NCBI GenBank assembly: GCA_001303785.1 | Contig: LJUJ01000005.1 | Span: forward strand, 1-64,000 | Length of the DNA stretch: 64,000 nt | Origin: Caldifarciminota bacterium SM23_42 | Lineage (GTDB): Bacteria > Hydrothermota > Tepidihabitantia > SM23-42 | Direction of reading: 5' to 3' | In this document: positions 32,301 through 40,667 of the stretch, piece after piece | How the letters are laid out: every line of letters begins with the position of its first letter | Numbering within the stretch: the stretch's first letter is position 1 | Translations under genes and position numbers: made by a program | Notes under the pieces: model-generated | Databases searched by the model: none | The model's input: only the letters and a program-made list of their open reading frames with translations | Told to the model about the DNA's origin: nothing

Positions 32301-33731
32301 TTAATCACGCTTCCCTGAAAACAACAACGTCGCCAAAACTGCGCAGACAAAAGCAATGATAAAAGTCGCGGCTCGCGCCGTGAACATCGCATCGAGGCCG
32401 GTGGTCATCCAGATAACCGTCGTTACAAAACCCGAGACCAATGATGCAATCACACCGGATGCAGAAAATCTTTTCCAGAAGAAGGATAGAATCACCGCCG
32501 GAGCGAATGAACAACCGATGCCAGCCCATGCCCAGCCAACGATCGTGTAGATCAAGCTCTTAGAAGTAAAGGCCATGACGAGTGCAATCACACCCACGAC
32601 GAGAATCGTGATACGTGAAATCAGAACCAGCTTGCGATCATCAAAATCCTTGTGCATGGCTTTGTGAATAATGTCCTCACTGATCGATGATGTAGCGATG
32701 AGCAACTGAGAATCAGCCGTCGACATCATAGCTGCTACTGCGCCGGCCAGAAGGATTCCCGCTAACCAAGGCGGCATCATTTTAAGAAGCATGAAGGGAA
32801 GAATCTGCTCGGGATCAGCGACCGCACCGGTTCCGAATAGTGTTATCGCCGCAATACCCAGCGTGATCGCACCCACATAGGCAAGCACTGTCCAGGTGAT
32901 TGCGATAGCGGCACCGATTTTCACGTCTTTCTCACTACGCATCGCCATCCAACGCGCATCAAGTTGCGGTTGTCCGCCCAAGTAACCGAAAAACCACGAG
33001 AAATTATTGAATATCAAAGTACCAGCGGCGAATCCGACTGCGCCCCCGGTCCAAGAATCTAAACCTCCACCAGCAGACGAAAGCGCGCTGGCGATCGAGA
33101 GATCACTACGTGCAATAGCAACCAGCGCAACGATCGGGGTAACAACCAGGGTGATTATCATCAGTATGGCTTGCAGCACATCGGTCCAGACCACAGAGAA
33201 GAAACCTCCGGCCATTGCATAGAGTATCACGACGATCGCCGAGATCACAATGCCCCAAGTGACCGGGATGCCAAAGGTGATGTTGAGTGTCTTTCCCCCA
33301 CCGCTAAACTGTGCTGCCACGTACAGCACGAAGAAAAAAATGATAATGATACTCGAGAACCACCTTATGAACTTACCCCGTGTTGCATACTTGGTCGCCA
33401 GATAATCAGGCAAGGTAAGGGTATTGTATTTGTCGCGCTCTTTTCTAAATTCATTGGCTAACCATAGCCAGGAAACAGTAATTCCTATAACACAGCCGAT
33501 CGCGATCCAAACCGATGATAGACCGGCTGCAAACGCAAACCCGGTCAGTCCCAAAAGACACCAGGCAGACTCTCCGGTAGCCCTCTCTGATAAGGCAAGA
33601 GCCCATCCCGGAATCTTCTTGCCCCCAAGATGGAAGTCGGCCTGACTCATCTTCTTACGAGCAAAGTAAAACCCGACGCCCAATATCAGGGCCAGGTACA
33701 CAACAAATTCAACAGCCACAACGCTATTCAT
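32301..33731 (-). CDS. Sodium/solute symporter, PutP-like
   Basis: A 476-residue SSS-family transporter with about 13 membrane helices. The segment ALSERATGESAWCLLGLTG, followed by LTLPDYLATKY and GGFFSVVWTDVLQA, resembles the Na+/proline symporter PutP, including its serine-rich Na+ site region (MMSTADSQLLIATSSISED). Proline is a reasonable guess, but other amino or organic acids are possible. GAGGAG precedes the ATG. It starts 12 bases after the second ABC permease gene and is the last gene of the ABC operon. Length is standard. Confidence 0.86.
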   Translation of the reverse strand: MNSVVAVEFVVYLALILGVGFYFARKKMSQADFHLGGKKIPGWALALSERATGESAWCLLGLTGFAFAAGLSSVWIAIGCVIGITVSWLWLANEFRKERDKYNTLTLPDYLATKYATRGKFIRWFSSIIIIFFFVLYVAAQFSGGGKTLNITFGIPVTWGIVISAIVVILYAMAGGFFSVVWTDVLQAILMIITLVVTPIVALVAIARSDLSIASALSSAGGGLDSWTGGAVGFAAGTLIFNNFSWFFGYLGGQPQLDARWMAMRSEKDVKIGAAIAITWTVLAYVGAITLGIAAITLFGTGAVADPEQILPFMLLKMMPPWLAGILLAGAVAAMMSTADSQLLIATSSISEDIIHKAMHKDFDDRKLVLISRITILVVGVIALVMAFTSKSLIYTIVGWAWAGIGCSFAPAVILSFFWKRFSASGVIASLVSGFVTTVIWMTTGLDAMFTARAATFIIAFVCAVLATLLFSGKRD

Positions 33732-33743
33732 GATCTCCTCCTT

Positions 33744-34616
33744 CTAATAGATTGAGAGTGAACCCCTCTTCCGACCAAAGCGATCCATAATCAAAAAAAC
33801 AAGCATGCCAAACGTGAGCCACACTACCAGTATGATGGATAGCCTCAGAATTATTGTGGGCAAGCCTACCACCAACTCCTCGCCGAGAAGAAAATGCCTG
33901 ACGCCAATTATGCCATATGTTGTCGGTAAGAACATCGATACTTTGCGAAGTACGAAGGGCAATACGGCAAGGGGATAGGCAATAGGAGTCACAACCACGA
34001 TCAGTGTGGCGAGTGCCTCCGAGACGACCCACCACTGTTTCAAGGCAATCGTCAAACCGGCAACTATGATACCCAAACCGTACAAGCCGAGCAGCATGAG
34101 CAACACAACCACAAGGGATAGGAATAAGCCACTCGTTTGCAGGACGATGGCAAAGAATGTGGTAATTACTACTGCCTGGATAAGCATTATCAATCCCTGA
34201 TGACAGGTCGAGTGCAGAGCCATGCCGGCGACATACACCCAGCGCGGGACCGGTGCAACAAAGATCGTCTCGAGCGTGCCAAACCATTGTTCCTTGCGCA
34301 AAGAGAAACCCATGGCCCAACAAGCTGTGTTCAAGAAACCGATGAACAAATAGCCGATGAAGGTGTAAGCGATCATGTCACTGATACCGGTGAGACTCCT
34401 GAGGTGTTCAGAGTACCTTCCGCCAAGCAAGGCAAATCCATAGAGGAAATAGGGGAACAAATAGACAAAGGGCTCAAAGAATTGGCGGATAAAATCCGGC
34501 TTGTATTTAAGCTCGATTCTCCATTCCTTGATGTTTTCCGCGTTTATTGCCCGCAGGTAGTGGAAAACCCTATCTTTCACTCTCCATAGTCGTGAAGGTT
34601 GTCTCTCTTCCCTCAT
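33744..34616 (-). CDS. ABC-2 type transporter permease (second subunit)
   Basis: A 290-residue ABC-2 permease with six membrane helices and the family region LRKEQWFGTLETIFVAPVPRW (residues in the first cytoplasmic loop). A reading frame extends 41 codons further upstream, but that part overlaps the preceding permease gene. The ATG at 34616 lies five bases after that gene's stop and is preferred. With the other permease and the ATPase it should form an asymmetric exporter. Substrates of this class include drugs, glycolipids and polysaccharides; none can be named here. Confidence 0.85.
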   Translation of the reverse strand: MREERQPSRLWRVKDRVFHYLRAINAENIKEWRIELKYKPDFIRQFFEPFVYLFPYFLYGFALLGGRYSEHLRSLTGISDMIAYTFIGYLFIGFLNTACWAMGFSLRKEQWFGTLETIFVAPVPRWVYVAGMALHSTCHQGLIMLIQAVVITTFFAIVLQTSGLFLSLVVVLLMLLGLYGLGIIVAGLTIALKQWWVVSEALATLIVVVTPIAYPLAVLPFVLRKVSMFLPTTYGIIGVRHFLLGEELVVGLPTIILRLSIILVVWLTFGMLVFLIMDRFGRKRGSLSIY

Positions 34617-34621
34617 AGTGT

Positions 34622-35425
34622 TCAATAATCGGCTAAGGTGCCTCTTGTTTTCGTCCTTTTTTCGATTTTGTAGAATATGAACAAACCAAGAGGTATTATT
34701 GCACAATCGATACCGAGCAGGATAACACTGTTCTTCCAAAAGTTGAAGTCGATGTTGAGCAAAAGACCGCGCAGAGCAATGAGTGCATAAGTGAGTGGTA
34801 TGAAAACGCTGATTGTCTTGGTAATGGGATTGACTTCCACCGGATAACGAATGGGCGAGAATAGAAACAGTACATATTCAAAGAGGTGTATTATACCATG
34901 GGATTCTTTTATCAAGAGCGTTACTGCCGCGGCCATGAAGCCAATGCCGTAAAGACCAACAATGAGCAGGAGTAAAAAAAGAAAAATCGGAAAAATCTTT
35001 GCGAGGGTGATCTCTAGGCCAAAAATGAATACGCAGATAAGAAGTTGTACGATTACAAACAACGTTGAGAGAACGGAGTTGTACACACCTTTACCTACCA
35101 GGATGTACACCGGCCTCACTGGTGCAGACAGAATATGCTCAAGAGTGCCGTAATAGGTCTCGTCACGGAATGAATTACCCATGCTCCAAACCGCGGAAAA
35201 CATGTAGGTACTTATGATCGCGCCGATCAACACATAAGGAATAAACTCATCAGTGCCGGCAAGGGCACCGAACGGAGTACTGCTGAAGGCGCCGATCAAC
35301 GCCTTGCCTTGAAAAACCAATGGTATAACCCACAAAAGAGGAGAGAATATCCAGAAGACGACTTCTACCGGATAGGCAAAGAGTATCGCAAAACTCTTTC
35401 TTACTTCCTCAACGATTACCCACAT
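34622..35425 (-). CDS. ABC-2 type transporter permease (first subunit)
   Basis: A 267-residue permease with six helices and a loop equivalent to its partner: RDETYYGTLEHILSAPVRPV. The two permeases are clearly paralogous across this loop, supporting a heterodimeric channel. It lies 31 bases downstream of the ATPase gene and five bases before its partner. Length and topology are typical of ABC-2 (NodJ/DrrB-like) subunits. Function is probably export rather than import, since no binding protein is encoded. Confidence 0.85.
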   Translation of the reverse strand: MWVIVEEVRKSFAILFAYPVEVVFWIFSPLLWVIPLVFQGKALIGAFSSTPFGALAGTDEFIPYVLIGAIISTYMFSAVWSMGNSFRDETYYGTLEHILSAPVRPVYILVGKGVYNSVLSTLFVIVQLLICVFIFGLEITLAKIFPIFLFLLLLIVGLYGIGFMAAAVTLLIKESHGIIHLFEYVLFLFSPIRYPVEVNPITKTISVFIPLTYALIALRGLLLNIDFNFWKNSVILLGIDCAIIPLGLFIFYKIEKRTKTRGTLADY

Positions 35426-35456
35426 TATCTCTCCGCTTTACTCCCATGATGGTTGG

Positions 35457-36431
35457 TTAGCCATCCTTCAAGCTCGCCCCGGTAAGATGCACGAAGACGT
35501 CTTCAAGTGTCGGAACGGTCACCCGCACCGAGAATATTTGCGCCTTTTCTCTAATTAACTCAATGATGCTGCTCAAGATAACCTCGGGATTATCTGTATT
35601 CATCCTCAAGTACACGAAACCATCCTCATGTGAAATATTGATACTCGCTGCCTCTCGCACATCACTGAATGTCTCCTTTTCGAGTGTCCCCTGGCACTTA
35701 ATCTCCAGCGTCTGCTTTTGTGGCATACTTTGTTTGAGTCGATCTGGAGTGTCGAGGGCCTCGATCTTTCCTCGATTCATGAACGCTATCCGATCGCATA
35801 GCTCATCTGCCTCATCCATGTAGTGGGTAGTGAGCAGTATCGTCTTATGCAACTTCTTATTCAACTCATTCTTTATAAAATCCCTAATGAAGCGGGCGAA
35901 ATACGGATCCAACCCGAGCGTGGGCTCATCAACCAGGAGAATCGGGGGGTCATGTGCAAGTACTCTAGCCAATGAAAGTTTCTGCTTCATGCCTGAGGAA
36001 AGCTTCTCAACCCGGACGCTTGCCTTATCAGTCAAACCCATCAAATCGAGCAAGTAATCAATCCGGTCCTTTATGACCTTGCGCGGCACACCATATAGGG
36101 TAGCAAAGTATCTCAGGTTCTCAACCGGCGTCAGTTTCCAATACAGTGAACGCTCGCCACCGGTAAGCACGCCAATATGCTGTCTCACCCGCAGTGGCTC
36201 ACGCTTAATGTCGAACCCACCCACACTTGCTGACCCGCCGTCAGGGATCAAGAGCGTTGAGATACATTTAATCAGCGTCGTCTTGCCGGCGCCATTTGGG
36301 CCCAACAGACCAAACAGTTCGCCCTTTCTGATACTGAAGCCAACGCCATCCACCGCCCTCACCTCGTCAGGTTTCCCCTTCTTGAAAACCTTGCACAGCG
36401 CCTCAACTACAATATCGCTATTCTCGAGCAT
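35457..36431 (-). CDS. ABC transporter ATP-binding protein (ABC-2 exporter)
   Basis: A 324-residue nucleotide-binding protein of the DrrA/NatA group. Visible are Walker A GPNGAGKTT, signature LSSGMKQKLSLARVL, Walker B ILLVDEPTLGLDP and the switch histidine in TTHYMDEADEL. A C-terminal extension of about 90 residues resembles the DUF4162 tail of these exporters. A longer frame exists upstream, but it crosses the divergent promoters and lacks family similarity. The ATG at 36431, five bases after a TATTAT -10, is preferred. It energises the two following permeases; the PutP-like symporter ends the operon. Confidence 0.9.
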   Translation of the reverse strand: MLENSDIVVEALCKVFKKGKPDEVRAVDGVGFSIRKGELFGLLGPNGAGKTTLIKCISTLLIPDGGSASVGGFDIKREPLRVRQHIGVLTGGERSLYWKLTPVENLRYFATLYGVPRKVIKDRIDYLLDLMGLTDKASVRVEKLSSGMKQKLSLARVLAHDPPILLVDEPTLGLDPYFARFIRDFIKNELNKKLHKTILLTTHYMDEADELCDRIAFMNRGKIEALDTPDRLKQSMPQKQTLEIKCQGTLEKETFSDVREAASINISHEDGFVYLRMNTDNPEVILSSIIELIREKAQIFSVRVTVPTLEDVFVHLTGASLKDG

Positions 36432-36436
36432 AGTCA

Positions 36437-36464
36437 ATAATACACATTGGTTCACACTTTTCAA
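36437..36464 (-). promoter_or_regulatory. Candidate promoter of the ABC exporter operon (leaderless)
   Basis: On the minus strand, TTGAAA (36459-36464), 16-base spacer, TATTAT (36437-36442), five bases before the ATG. Both boxes deviate from consensus. A second TATAAT (36471-36476) upstream has no good -35. Confidence 0.5.
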
Positions 36465-36483
36465 GCTTGGATTATAGCAGACA

Positions 36484-36512
36484 TTGACATGGATAATGAT
36501 AAAATATATAAT
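36484..36512 (+). promoter_or_regulatory. Promoter of the K+ channel gene (leaderless)
   Basis: TTGACA (36484-36489), 17-base spacer, TATAAT (36507-36512). The ATG at 36520 is seven bases on. An in-frame TTG start is part of the -35 box and can be discarded. Confidence 0.75.
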
Positions 36513-36519
36513 TGAATTG

Positions 36520-37521
36520 ATGGTACAAAAGCGTATAACAACAATAATCATCGCATTCATCACAGTCATCTTCGGAGGCACCATCGGATACACGATAATT
36601 GAAGGGTGGCCGTTCAACGAGGCATTATACATGACCATCATAACTGTCTCAACGGTCGGTTTTCAAGAAGTAAGACCGTTGAGCATTACCGGCCGTATTT
36701 TCACGATCATCCTTATTCTGAGTGGTATCATGATAATTGCGGCCGGGGCCAACTTCATTTTTTCTTCCATCATTCACGGCACATTTAGAGACGTTTTCAG
36801 GAGGCAAGGAATGGAAAAAAAACTAGCAAAGATAGAGAACCACTTTATCATCTGCGGTTTAGGCACGATCGGAGAGGATATTATTAAAGAGTTCATTCGT
36901 GTGGGTAAGCCGTTTGTCTTGATCGAAATGCAAAAAGAAGTTGCGGAGAAAATGGAAAAAGACCACCCAGACATGCTCTACGTTATTGGAAACGCGACTG
37001 ACGACGAAGTACTGAAACGTGCAGGAATCGATAAGGCGAAAGGCGTCATCGCAGTGCTACGTCACGATGCCGACAATCTGTACATTTGCTTGAGTGCGCG
37101 ATCCCTGAATCCTAAGTTGCGCATAATCTCAAGAGCAATCGAAAGCGAATCGATCGATAAGCTGAGGAGAGCCGGCGCAGACTATGTATTTTCCCCAGAA
37201 AGAATCGGTGGTGTCAGTCTGGCCGCAGCGGCGCTTCGCCCCACGGTAACGTCCTTTCTCGATACGATATTAAAGGGTGAGCATCTCAATCTGTTACTCG
37301 ATGAAGTAACGGTCCGTAGGAACTCCGCCGTAGCTGGTAAGACATTGAAGGATGCTGATATAACGAAGAACATCGGTATCATCATTCTCGCCATCAAATC
37401 GGCGACTATTGATAAACTGACCTTCAATCCCAGCTCTGACACGGTGATAAAACCCGACGACACCCTAATTAGCTTTGGTGCTCCTGAACAGATGACGCAG
37501 CTGAAGAAAATATGCTCGTAG
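36520..37521 (+). CDS. K+ channel with RCK (TrkA-N/TrkA-C) regulatory domains
   Basis: A 333-residue two-helix potassium channel. Helix 1 is at about 5-27, the pore loop carries the filter TVGFQE (45-50), and helix 2 is at about 60-85. A TrkA-N Rossmann domain follows (about 105-225; IICGLGTIGEDII) and then a TrkA-C domain (about 250-333). The layout matches MthK-type ligand-gated channels. The filter GFQE instead of GYGD is a known style of variation. No Shine-Dalgarno is present and translation is probably leaderless. Downstream by 19 bases is an amino-acid permease with an EIIA domain, possibly co-transcribed. Confidence 0.9.
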   Translation: MVQKRITTIIIAFITVIFGGTIGYTIIEGWPFNEALYMTIITVSTVGFQEVRPLSITGRIFTIILILSGIMIIAAGANFIFSSIIHGTFRDVFRRQGMEKKLAKIENHFIICGLGTIGEDIIKEFIRVGKPFVLIEMQKEVAEKMEKDHPDMLYVIGNATDDEVLKRAGIDKAKGVIAVLRHDADNLYICLSARSLNPKLRIISRAIESESIDKLRRAGADYVFSPERIGGVSLAAAALRPTVTSFLDTILKGEHLNLLLDEVTVRRNSAVAGKTLKDADITKNIGIIILAIKSATIDKLTFNPSSDTVIKPDDTLISFGAPEQMTQLKKICS

Positions 37522-37540
37522 CCTTCCAGGGAATTGATTT

Positions 37541-39391
37541 ATGATGGCTTTGAGAAAAGAGCTCGGTTTATTCGAAACATTTGCGATCGCCGCCGGCGCA
37601 ATGATCAGTTCCGGGTTGTTTGTCCTCCCAGGATTGGCTTTCGCGAAAGCGGGTCCGGCCATGATTCTTTCTTACATCATCGCTGGCGTGCTCGTCATAC
37701 CTGCGCTCTTCAGCAAAGCAGAACTCGTGACAGCCATGCCTAAAGCAGGGGGCGATTACTTTTACATCACCCGAAGCATGGGCTCAGCGGCTGGTACGGT
37801 CGCTGGGTTTGCCAGCTGGCTCTCACTCAGTCTGAAGACAGCATTTGCACTGATGGGTATGGGCATATTCGCAATCCTGATTGATCCGACACTCAGCATA
37901 CCGGAAATAAAGATCATCGCAATTGGTCTGTGCTTGATTTTTATGCTAATAAATCTCTTAGGCATCAGAGAAGCCGGCATCACCCAAATCCTCCTTGTGT
38001 TGTTTCTTGTCGTCATACTCGGATCCTATGTGGTACGCGGTTTCATTAACATTGACCCCAGTAGATTTGATAACTTTGTACCGTACGGATTCGGTCGGGT
38101 ATTGGCAACAGCCGGACTCGTTTTCATATCATTTGGCGGATTGACAAAAGTTGCCAGCGTAGCCGAAGAGATAAAGAACCCCAAAATAACCATACCCCTT
38201 GGTATGATATTGGCTTATACAGTAGTGCTGGGATTGTACGTTTCCGTTTCCTTCATTACAGTGGGTGTGCTCCATCCTGACACTCTACGAGAATCACTCA
38301 CACCAATTTCAGCGGGTGCGCGAACCTTCTGGGGTATTGGTGGCGTGGTCGTAACCGCTATCGCGGCTCTCTTGGCCTTCGTTTCAACCGCCAACGCAGG
38401 CATTATGTCTGCATCTCGGTATCCCTTGGCAATGAGCCGCGACCGTATTCTACCACGCTTCTTCTCAAACATAAACAGGAAATTCAAAACACCACACAGT
38501 GCGATATTCATGACGACCATGATCATGATCATCACAATAGTGTTCCTCGACCTCGAGGTTTTAGTTGAAGCGGCTTCAACAATGCTCCTATTGCTCTACA
38601 TCTCTGCAAATCTGGCAATAATCGTGATGCGTGAGAGCCGCCTGCCTGGTTACCGACCAAGCTTCCGTGCACCACTATATCCATACCTTCAAATCACAGG
38701 CATCCTGGGCTATCTATTCCTCATCTATGATATGGGCTTCGTTACTCTAGTAATGACCGCAATTTTCATTATCTTCGCGCTCTTCTGGTTCTTTTTCTAT
38801 GTCCGCCCGAAGATAACCCAAGAATCCGCCCTTATGTATGTTGTCGAACGGATGACCGACCGTCAGATAGTCACAGATTCGTTGAGGGATGAGCTGCGTG
38901 AAGTGGTGAAAGAACGTGAGGACATAATTGAAGACGAATTCGATCACATCATTAAAGATGCACTTATTCTTGACCTAGACAGGAAAATGCACTTCAACGA
39001 ATTCATAGACATTGCATCAGAAGAGTTGAGTCACAGAGTAGGCGTCAAGAAAGAGAAGTTCATTCAGCTTTTCATCGAACGCGAGAAACAATCCTGCACC
39101 GCACTGAGACCCGGTCTTGCAATACCACACATAATCATCGAGGGACAAGACAAATTCGATGTGCTGCTGGTTAGAGCAAAGCAGGGCATCATCTTCCCGG
39201 ACGCACCCGAACCAGTCCACATAGTCTTTGTCCTCGTCGGTACGCGTGACCGAAGACGTTCGCACTTACGGGCACTGATGGCAATTGCTCAGATAGCCCA
39301 GCAGCACGATTTTGATGAGCAATGGCTCGCCGCCGGGACAACAAAGGACCTCCGCGATATCATACTGCTCGGCGAAAGAAAAAGGCACTGA
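37541..39391 (+). CDS. APC-family amino acid permease fused to a PTS EIIA (type 2) domain
   Basis: A 616-residue fusion. Residues about 1-430 form an APC superfamily permease with 12 helices (FETFAIAAGAMISSGLFVLP, then FISFGGLTKVASVAEEIKNP). A charged linker (about 435-470) follows, then an EIIA(Ntr/Fru)-like domain (about 470-610) with the phosphorylatable histidine (about residue 530) in PGLAIPHIII. The permease should import or exchange amino acids, with activity controlled by phosphorylation or binding through the EIIA domain. ATGATG starts at 37541 with only a weak AGGGA upstream. The neighbouring K+ channel is of interest because EIIA(Ntr) regulates K+ transport in enterobacteria. Confidence 0.88.
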   Translation: MMALRKELGLFETFAIAAGAMISSGLFVLPGLAFAKAGPAMILSYIIAGVLVIPALFSKAELVTAMPKAGGDYFYITRSMGSAAGTVAGFASWLSLSLKTAFALMGMGIFAILIDPTLSIPEIKIIAIGLCLIFMLINLLGIREAGITQILLVLFLVVILGSYVVRGFINIDPSRFDNFVPYGFGRVLATAGLVFISFGGLTKVASVAEEIKNPKITIPLGMILAYTVVLGLYVSVSFITVGVLHPDTLRESLTPISAGARTFWGIGGVVVTAIAALLAFVSTANAGIMSASRYPLAMSRDRILPRFFSNINRKFKTPHSAIFMTTMIMIITIVFLDLEVLVEAASTMLLLLYISANLAIIVMRESRLPGYRPSFRAPLYPYLQITGILGYLFLIYDMGFVTLVMTAIFIIFALFWFFFYVRPKITQESALMYVVERMTDRQIVTDSLRDELREVVKEREDIIEDEFDHIIKDALILDLDRKMHFNEFIDIASEELSHRVGVKKEKFIQLFIEREKQSCTALRPGLAIPHIIIEGQDKFDVLLVRAKQGIIFPDAPEPVHIVFVLVGTRDRRRSHLRALMAIAQIAQQHDFDEQWLAAGTTKDLRDIILLGERKRH

Positions 39392-39448
39392 CTAGCTCCT
39401 AATCTTAACGAAAGTATCATAAGAATAGCTGGACAACTGCCCTCATGC

Positions 39449-39477
39449 TTGACTTTTGCCAAACTCCCGAATAGAAT
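39449..39477 (+). promoter_or_regulatory. ispF promoter (leaderless)
   Basis: TTGACT (39449-39454), 17-base spacer, TAGAAT (39472-39477). The ATG follows after five bases, with no Shine-Dalgarno sequence. Confidence 0.62.
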
Positions 39478-39482
39478 AGTAA

Positions 39483-39971
39483 ATGGTTGGTTTTGGCTAT
39501 GACATCCATCAACTCGTACCCAACCGCAGACTTCTACTGGGTGGTGTGGAGATTGAATTTCCAAAAGGACTGCTTGGGCATTCTGATGGTGATGTCCTAA
39601 TTCATGCAATCTGCGATGCCCTTTTGGGTGCGGCAAGTCTGGGCGACATCGGCATGCATTTCCCACCCAGTGATAAGCGTTACAAAAACATTTCAAGTTT
39701 AAAAATACTGAAGTCCGTGAGTAAATTTCTCGAAGACTCAGGATTTATGATAAAACACATCGATACCGTAGTCATTGCTCAAGAGCCAAGGCTTTCACCC
39801 CATATAAAAGAAATGAAGGCTACGATCTCAAACGCAATTGGCATCTCGGAAGACACGATTTCAATCAAGAGCAAGACTAACGAAGGACTTGGTGATATTG
39901 GTTCAGGTAGAGCAATAGCTGCCTGGGCAATATGCGAAATAGGAAGAATATATGCTACCTCTGAAGGATGA
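39483..39971 (+). CDS. ispF: 2-C-methyl-D-erythritol 2,4-cyclodiphosphate synthase
   Basis: The fifth enzyme of the MEP isoprenoid pathway, forming the cyclic diphosphate with release of CMP. The 162 residues show the zinc site (Asp7 and His9 in GYDIHQL, His in LLGHSDGDVL), LGAASLGDIGMHFP, AQEPRLSPH and KTNEGLGDIGSGRAIAAWA. Length is normal. It is translated from a leaderless start and overlaps the rhomboid gene by 20 bases. Its presence shows that this organism uses the non-mevalonate route. Confidence 0.96.
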   Translation: MVGFGYDIHQLVPNRRLLLGGVEIEFPKGLLGHSDGDVLIHAICDALLGAASLGDIGMHFPPSDKRYKNISSLKILKSVSKFLEDSGFMIKHIDTVVIAQEPRLSPHIKEMKATISNAIGISEDTISIKSKTNEGLGDIGSGRAIAAWAICEIGRIYATSEG

Positions 39972-40623
39972 TTTAAAGTCACGCACAAGACCGATCGTCG
40001 TCTATGCAATTCTCGCGGTTAACATCATCGTCTATTTATACGAGATTTCTCTTGGTCCAGCCCTCAACGACTTTGTTATACAATTTGGAGTTACTCCGTA
40101 CAACTTGTTTCACCCGACAGGAATCGGAGATTACGTGACAGTGTTTACGAGCATGTTCATCCATGCCGACAGCATAATGCATATCGTCGGTAACATGCTC
40201 TTTCTCTGGATTTTTGCCGACAACGTTGAAGACCGATTGGGCCATTTCAAGTTTCTGCTGTTCTATTTCGTCTGCGGGATCGCTGCCGCACTGCTGCAAA
40301 GTGCGATCGACCCCACTTCTAAAATACCAATGATCGGGGCAAGTGGTGCTGTATCCGGTGTCTTAGGAGCCTATATTCTGTTGTTCCCAAAGGCACGTGT
40401 TCTTGCCCTTATTCCCCTGGGTTTTTTCCTTAGAATTTCATATCTACCGTCATTCATATTTCTGGGCATATGGTTTTTGTATCAATTTCTGTTCGGCGTA
40501 TCGTCGATCGGTGCACGCGGTGGCGTGGCTTATTTTGCTCACATTGGAGGATTTGTTGCGGGTCTACTTTTAGCTCTCCCGTTTAGAAAAAGGAAAAAGA
40601 ATATTGAATACCAAATATATTAG
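39952..40623 (+). CDS. Rhomboid-family intramembrane serine protease
   Basis: A 223-residue protease with six to seven membrane helices. The catalytic serine is in GASGAVSG, the catalytic histidine in FAHIGGF, and HIVGNMLFLWIFADNVE matches the conserved helix 2 region. Cleavage targets single-pass membrane proteins. GGAAG lies before the ATG, which overlaps the end of ispF. Length and topology fit the bacterial rhomboid group with an extra C-terminal helix. The gene probably depends on the ispF transcript. Confidence 0.93.
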   Translation: MLPLKDDLKSRTRPIVVYAILAVNIIVYLYEISLGPALNDFVIQFGVTPYNLFHPTGIGDYVTVFTSMFIHADSIMHIVGNMLFLWIFADNVEDRLGHFKFLLFYFVCGIAAALLQSAIDPTSKIPMIGASGAVSGVLGAYILLFPKARVLALIPLGFFLRISYLPSFIFLGIWFLYQFLFGVSSIGARGGVAYFAHIGGFVAGLLLALPFRKRKKNIEYQIY

Positions 40624-40667
40624 AAAAAAAAATTGAGCATATTGAAAGATAGCAAAAAGGAGGCTTG

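Noticed and set aside
33724-34323. 199-residue ORF on the minus strand
   Set aside because: It lies in another frame over an ABC-2 permease with clear family motifs; the composition (many Cys, His, Arg) is that of a shadow frame.
34617-34739. 41-codon N-terminal extension of the second ABC permease
   Set aside because: It overlaps the preceding permease gene, whose stop is five bases before the preferred ATG.
36432-36641. 70-codon N-terminal extension of the ABC ATPase
   Set aside because: It spans two divergent promoters and has no family similarity; the later ATG lies at a predicted leaderless start.
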